From contig JANFOG010000007.1 in the NCBI GenBank assembly GCA_024336345.1, positions 248,001 through 312,000 on the forward strand: a stretch of DNA of 64,000 nt. Reading direction: 5' to 3'. Each line of letters opens with the position of its first letter. The stretch's first letter is position 1. Position numbers and translations under genes: made by a program. Under the pieces are notes generated by a model, which did not search any database, was not told where the DNA came from, and saw only the letters and a list, made by a program, of their open reading frames with translations. This document shows, one piece after another, positions 58,030 to 64,000 of the stretch. Origin of the DNA: Mariannaea sp. PMI_226. Lineage: Eukaryota; Ascomycota; Sordariomycetes; Hypocreales; Nectriaceae.

Positions 58030-60255
58030 TCAATGGCTGTGGCCCTTGTGATCCTCCTCATCTTCGACATCGTCATCATAATCATCATCCCCTTGCCAGT
58101 CGGGAAATCCATCCTCAAACAACTCCTTCAACGCCTCGCGTTTCTCTTCATCGCACATTTGCCCATTGCGCATCGTCTCCTCCCACTCGACAAACTCCTC
58201 TTCTGTTAGGAGACACTCGTCTAGCATGGTCTCCAAGGCCTTGTGGTCCAATCCCTCTCCGATGAAGACGATTTCTTGGCGTCGATCTCCCCATTCGCCG
58301 CCTCGCTTGATGTCGTGCCACACGAGCCTGTCGACCTCAGGGTCACCGGTAAAGTACTCCTCGCGAGGCAATGTGCAGAACCAAGCACGGCCACCCTCCA
58401 TGGTCAACATGGCACCTGCCTGGGACCAGTCGCCGGCGCGATGGGGACGTGTAGCGAGAAAAAACTCGCCCTTGGAGCGGAACAGACGACCGAAGATAGG
58501 GTCCTTGCGTTTATTCTCCAGGATCACCTCGTTGGGGGGGGTGAAGAGGTCTTCGGGCTCTTGCATACCCTTCCTGTCACTGAACGATTCAGTCCTTGGT
58601 CTCTTCGTGGGTGATGGGACAGTTTGCACAGTCGAGTGTCCACTTTGAGAGGAAGAGACTAAGGATCGTTTGCTTCCAGAGGAGGAGGATTCTCCCACGT
58701 TCCGTTCTTCACTAACATCGACCTCTCTAGTAATGGAATCATTGCTACCGCCGCCATCGTCGTCGTCGTCATCATCATCGCCATCGTTCTCAATCATCTC
58801 AAAGTCTCCATCAAGTTCGGCTTCCCCCCTTTCATTATCCACGTCGTCGTCCGGGTGCTCGAGCTGCAAGATAAACTTGTCGTATACAAGACTCCATAGA
58901 CGACGAGGATGAAAGGGACGATGGCGGCTGTAGATGAAGCTGCGGACGTTACACTCTTCGGTTTCTGGCTTTGGAGTGACGACATTTTTCCCATTTACCT
59001 GTGGGTAACGCGGGTGTGAGTATCTTCTTGCCAAAGCAAGATTTTTTAAAATTGCATCGATGAAAGGGAGGAAAGCCATTATTCAAACAGAGAGGAGTAT
59101 CACGTACCTGGCGAACTGTCATTTCATGGAGATCTTGAAGCCAACCATAACCTGACTGGGCAACTTCGAGGTTGAATAACCTAGTATTCACAATTTCCCC
59201 GACATCAACCTTTCCATAGCTGGACTCGAGAAGTTTGGCACGGCGATTAAGCTGTTTGATCAAGCTGATCAAACATTTCTTCTGTTCCTCCTTGACCTTC
59301 GATTACCATGTTAGGGCGGTCAAGTAAGTATGTCGACGATGTGATGTCGAAACCGGACTTACCATGTCGATCTTGTTCAGGATGATGACATCGGCAAACT
59401 CGATCTGGTCTACCATGAGATCTGACACGGTGCGTTCGTCCTCGACGGTAACATCTTCGCGGCGCGATGAAAGGAGATCCCCGGTATCAAAGTCGTGCAT
59501 CATGGTGAAGGCATCGACGACTGTTACAGTCGTGTCGAGGCGAGCGAACGTTTCCAGACCACCTGCCTCCTTACTGTCTTCTCGTCAGAATTGAGGCAAT
59601 TCACAGAGGAGAAGTCTTGGAAGGGGATCATGTTGTGTTGGAAAGATACATACAGTCGTTGGAGTACATCGCGTATGCCTTCGTCCAATCCAGGAGCCCC
59701 GTCTGCAGAAGCCATGATGTCCATTTGTTGGGCGAGTCGAGAGTCGAACGTCTCGGCGACCTGCTCGGGTTCACTGATGCCGCTGCTCTCGATGATTATG
59801 TAGTCGAATGTTTGCAGCTGCGCGATACGGACGAGTTCTTCGAGCAAGTCGCCTCGGAGTGTGCAGCAGATGCATCCATTTTGCAAGGCAATAACCTTCT
59901 CGTTTGTCTTGGTAAGCGTATGTGTCTTCCGGATCAGGGAGGCATCGACATTGATCCTTGTCCAGAAGGGTGGTCGGTTAGCAACAACGCGAAAGGCGAA
60001 GGGGGGCGGAGAGGGTCACTGGTCACTCACGCGCCAATATCGTTGACGATAACAGCAATACGGAGGCCATGATCCGTTCTGAGAATGTGCTGCAGAAGGG
60101 TTGTCTTGCCGGCTCCCTGGGCGTAGATGATTGATGGTAAGCTTTGCACAACAACCACTGGGGCGGAGGGACGGAAAATGGTTTACCAGAAATCCCGAAA
60201 GGAGAGTAACGGGCAACGTCTTGGTGGAAAGTGCAGGTATCCCTTGGGCGTTCAT
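58030..60255 (-). CDS. CobW/ZNG1-type metallochaperone GTPase
   Basis: Six exons on the minus strand (60255-60187, 60116-60031, 59956-59654, 59573-59363, 59296-59108, 58998-58030) predict about 608 residues. The COG0523 motifs are in order: Walker A GFLGAGKTTLL (across the first intron), IVNDIGAINVD, the metal-binding GCICCTLRGDLL (CxCC), the Walker B-like YIIIESSGISEP, and NKIDM for guanine recognition. The C-terminal CobW domain follows (NVRSFIYSRHRPFHPRRLW; GEFFLATR; QEIVFIG). A long acidic insert (about 325-410) and an acidic tail ending EDHKGHSH separate and close the C-terminal half. Zng1 delivers zinc to methionine aminopeptidase; other COG0523 members handle other metals. The acidic and His-rich parts could be metal-binding but this is inferred. 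Confidence 0.92.
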
Positions 60256-62155
60256 CTTAGAATTGCCCTCTCTCCGAAACCCCCTGGCCTACGTTTGGTG
60301 GCAGAAAAGGAACGGGACAGGACAAGAGAAGTCAAGACTACACGAAATCCAGGATGAAAGTTTTTGTTGAAGACGTGACGGCTTTATATAGATAGACATT
60401 AATCAATGCCTTTTGTCTAGGTACGCTCGATATTCACACGTTGCTCAAACATTTGCCCATCAAGGTTGCTCACCGGGCAGGCGAAACCATCAGGGTATGT
60501 CGCGATCCGCCTTGCTTGATAATTTTCCACAAGCTATTGATCCAACACGGTACGACGGCCAAAAGGAGAAGGAAAGCATGTGGGTTCTGTTTAGACAGGT
60601 AGTCAAAGAGGATGGGAAACTCGACATTCAATGCAGAGTCAGACAAAGCTCACAGCCTGCATAAGCGCTGGGTGGGGGGTTGGAGAATGGCGGGTGATGG
60701 ACTTTGTTTACAGTTACAGGTGCTAAATTGACAACAAACGAGAAAAAGTTACACACAAATGCACGACTAATAAGCATTAAGAATTGCGCAACGCTTTCAC
60801 TGACACAGCCGCTCCTTGTCCTTGTTGATAATGCTTCAGCTTGTTCTAGTAACGAGCTTACTCGCGCAGAAAGGCAGCAAGGGAAACATGCAGGTAGAGA
60901 ACATGCCTCGTCGAGTTTCATAATAGACAGTAAAGATGAATAACAGCTATGCAATGCAACAAAAGAGGATCATCCCCCCCCCCCCCCACCCAAACGAGCC
61001 CGCCTACAACGAAGAAAAAAAAAATCTTTGAAGGTCCCTTTCAAGATTCAATACATTCAAGGATCATGGAATGATTCCTGTTCCCACACTTCGGATTGAT
61101 ATCACGATCCGAAGTGTGATAATCTTGGCCCTAGAAACTTACTTGGCGACCGGCACAATCATTTAGAATATTGTTTCTCTCGTCTATTCGTCCCCTATCT
61201 CCCTAGGTACTGAACTGGCAGAGAGCAATCTCTCATCCAAAGATTTGACTGTCTGCTCGGCATTTCCAGGTGCCAGCTGATCAAAATAAATTAAAATAAA
61301 AATTACGTGAACGCGCCATGAAAACGAGACCACCTCAAAGCCTGAAATGTTTTCAAATGCTCATGTAATGTACGTAGCCCATAATTCCTTCAGTGGGCAT
61401 AGTTGATTTGTTGTGCTATAATGTCTTCCCGAGGTCCTGTATTTATTAGCTGCTGGCCAACGTTTTGTCCTACTGGAACTGAAATATATGTGCCATGATG
61501 TACTAAGCCAGCTAGGTAGGTCAAGAACATTCGGTATAAGCAATGTGTGCCGTGTCAATGGACATCATGCGCGGAAAAAATATATTTTTTCAATTATTGT
61601 TTCCTCCTCCTGTGTTCCCCTCAGTATACGGGCAACTATATTGGCCAATACTCACCATCCACCATCCTATCTATCAACGTCCATTTGACATGTCGGGGAG
61701 GGGGACACTGTCCCGATGGTGGGGCCCCTATTAGTTGGGGGTGGTTTGTGGGTTCGGTGAGTTTGTGCTCCGATAATCCTTTCAGGGAAGCCGGGGGGGA
61801 TGCCCTGGACAGACCTGCTATTATAAAACTTTGGAGACCAAAACATGGCCACGAATCGGGCAACCAAGATATTTATCCCCTAGAGCTGTTTCATTTGATT
61901 GCAGAGTCTAGGGCACACGCGGGGAGATTTTGAGGAGTGCGATGTTAGGTACAACGAGGCTTAGGGGGCATCGTTCCACACTCAGGCACGGTTTTCTGTT
62001 TCACCAGGCATGTCACTGGCATAGAGTTGACAATGAATGAATGAATGAGTTCCAATTGCTGAATGCTCATTTAGATTTGAATATTATTCCATCGTCTAGG
62101 TCTACATGTCACGTCTACTGTTTGTCCATCCTGATGCTAGAAAATATCACCACCT
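60256..62155. other. Intergenic region (1.9 kb)
   Basis: Upstream of the CobW-type gene and downstream of the nitrilase-family gene. It contains a C run at about 60975-60989, an A run at about 61014, a 12-bp perfect dyad at 61085-61118 (listed separately) and two ctaggtac words. No gene recognised. Confidence 0.55.
61085..61118. repeat. 12-bp perfect dyad with 10-base spacer
   Basis: cacacttcggat at 61085-61096 and its exact reverse complement at 61107-61118 flank tgatatcacg. It could be a hairpin or a dimeric regulator site. No family can be named. Confidence 0.7.
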
Positions 62156-63146
62156 CTACTTTCGGAGCGTATGGCGATAGTGCCAGAGCTCGCCATTCAT
62201 ATCCATCCTGACCTTGTAATTCTCCTCTGCAACGTGCAAAATATCCAAATCCACAGGCACGATCTTCATGTCCTCCGTGTCAACATCAATCTGGCCCAGA
62301 GCTCCCTGGATCGGCATGGCGACACAGCTCATGCCACCGGAGTTGCAGAAGGCGATGGCGGCGGTGTTCTCATACGCACGCGAAATCGTCGTGCTCTGGA
62401 GGAATATCTTCTCAGCGTCAGGGTTAATCTTAGCGCCAATCTCGCCCGCGTCTGAAGGGTACCAGAACGAGGGGATGAGAATCAGCTCGGCGCCGTCGGC
62501 TACCAGAGCTCGGAAGGCCTCGGGGAAGGCCAAGTCCCAACAGATGAGCATTCCTGCGCGCACCGGGCGGCCGTCGGCGTGCTTGAGGGGGGTATCGAAG
62601 GCAACGTGAGGCGAGTGTCCTGATGAGGTCAGATGAGGTCGCTCAGGATGCCACAGGTTCTTCTTCTGATACGCGCCGGCAATCTCTCCCGTGCCAGCAG
62701 TGAGGAAGTAGGCCATGTTGTGGAACTCTTCTTTCTTGTCGGCGCCATCGCCTACCATGTGAGATTCACATATAGAACCGGGCACAATGTTGATGTTGAG
62801 TTCTCGCGCAAGATCCTGGTATTTGGCTACGTAGGATGCTGACTCGCGCATCGATGCATAGAAGTCGGGATTCTCTGGAGCCCATCCTGTGAGGTGAATT
62901 TCAGGCAATAGGGCGACGTCGGCGCCCTTAGAAGCAGCCTCTCGGATATATTTCTCAGCTTTGCTGAAGTTATCCGCGACCGCAAGGGGCTGCGAAATGA
63001 TGTCAGTGAAAGTACCATTGAAGAAATTCACAGGAACTCATGAATGCGACCAACGGTCCGCTGAGAAGTGAGCGTAAAAAAAAATGAATGAACGCAAGTA
63101 CCTTTGGATCGAACTGGATCAAAGCAATATTATATACGGGCGCCAT
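62156..63146 (-). CDS. Nitrilase-superfamily carbon-nitrogen hydrolase
   Basis: Two exons (63146-63102 and 62989-62156) predict 292 residues. The short first exon gives MAPVYNIALIQFDPK, the normal first strand of the fold; the intron has GTACTT donor, ctgac branch and CGCAG acceptor. The Glu-Lys-Cys triad is visible: ALLPEIHLTG, AYQKKNLWHPERPH and GMLICWDLAFPEAFR. The length is normal for the superfamily, and later segments (ELILIPSFWYP; SRAYENTAAIAFCNSGG) match the alpha-beta-beta-alpha sandwich. It hydrolyses a non-peptide C-N bond; whether a nitrile, amide or carbamoyl substrate cannot be read. No signal peptide. An in-frame Met at 63031 exists only in unspliced sequence and would drop the first strand. 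Confidence 0.9.
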
Positions 63147-64000
63147 GATGAAACTTGAGAACTAGTTTATTTTGCTGGTGTGCAAGTTGGAGAGGATAGG
63201 CATAGACCGAAGTCTTCTGGAATTGATTTATACTAAGACTGCCAAACGATGCGGAGTTGAGACGGAGACTTTGGGTCAAATGAGCCAAAAGTGGAAATAT
63301 CACTTAAGTGCATAACATGACACGAGCTCCAGGCTTAAATGGAATAGTAATTCTCAGGACTCTAGTGGTGCTTCCGATAGCCTAATGGAATCATTTTGTT
63401 GTCAGCTGACAGAGTAGAAATGCGGCTGCGCGATGCGGCTGCGCGGTGCGCGCTCTTGAAAGATACAGTAGGTAGATACATGCATGCCTGGTTGGAGATG
63501 ATCTGCTCAAGACTCAACAACCAAAAGGGCTAAAGTACGAGGCGTGAGAACAATGAGGTGCGAACATGCGGAGAAGAGGGGGAAGGTAGGGGTAGGCTAC
63601 TTTTTTCACCATCCCCCATCCTGTTTTCCATTGGTTCTTACGGCTCCAAGCCCAACCATGATCGCCACCACACAACACACAACATGTCCAGAGTGCGTTT
63701 ACCGGTTAATTGACTACCGGTGGCGCATCTGCAATAAGACTTGCAACCGGGCCGGAGCAGCAGCTGGATAACTCAATACCTTTTCCAGATTCGGGCAAAG
63801 GGGATGCACTTAAACGAGACTAGTTCTCCAACTGGAGTGAGAGGTGCCGGTTGGTCCGGCTGCGCGCCGGCTCCGGCGTTCGGTGCGCGGAGGGACACCG
63901 CAAGACCATCATGCCATGGTCAGTCCCAAACATGCTCTGCTTGCCCCACGAAGCCCACCATCAACCCGGATACTTCACAAGCGCAGGGGCGCCAAAAAAG
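63147..64000. other. Intergenic region to the window end
   Basis: Upstream of the nitrilase-family gene. It has a tandem gcggctgcgc duplication at about 63422-63445. No gene is supported; the last 200 bases are GC-rich but carry no recognised frame. Confidence 0.5.

Overview
This is genomic DNA of a filamentous ascomycete fungus, most likely a sordariomycete and perhaps Hypocreales. The evidence is short introns (about 50-85 nt) with GTRNGT donors and CTRAC-type branch points, typical fungal families (Zn2Cys6 and ATF1-type bZIP regulators, BTB and F-box proteins, secreted cupredoxin, CCC1/VIT1 transporter), long intergenic regions with homopolymer runs, and a recurrent CTAGGTA/ACCTACCT oligomer. 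I cannot name the species. I see no rRNA, tRNA or CRISPR. All gene models were made by hand-splicing the sequence and are predictions.

Layout. 1-3 kb: the 3' end of an arrestin-like gene and a secreted PAN/apple-type protein. 5.5-30.3 kb: an accessory-looking island. It holds a 13-exon MACPF-like/lectin-propeller gene, a small kinase-like protein, a 61-residue Cys-rich gene with an intron in its leader, an F-box protein, two convergent BTB proteins, deoxyribose-phosphate aldolase, a DUF7580-like/subtilase fusion, a divergent 281-residue protein with an acidic tail, and a ~1950-residue C2H2/ankyrin/coiled-coil/pseudokinase protein. 34-42.7 kb: a cupredoxin with a G-depleted leader, a Zn2Cys6 regulator, a VIT1-type transporter and a peroxisomal (SKL) acyl-CoA ligase. 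42.7-53.4 kb: a stretch of about 10.7 kb with no supportable gene. 53.4-64 kb: an ATF1-like bZIP gene, a conserved hypothetical gene, a CobW/ZNG1-type GTPase and a nitrilase-family hydrolase.

The most interesting part is the 5.5-30.3 kb island. A MACPF-like protein, a subtilase carrying a DUF7580-like regulatory module and a divergent partner, and a large ankyrin/pseudokinase protein lie together. In established work on fungal non-self recognition, subtilases act beside pore-forming (gasdermin-like) substrates, and ankyrin and degenerate-kinase modules occur in NLR-like sensors. That this region is a defence or programmed-cell-death locus is an inference from domain content and arrangement, not shown by the sequence.
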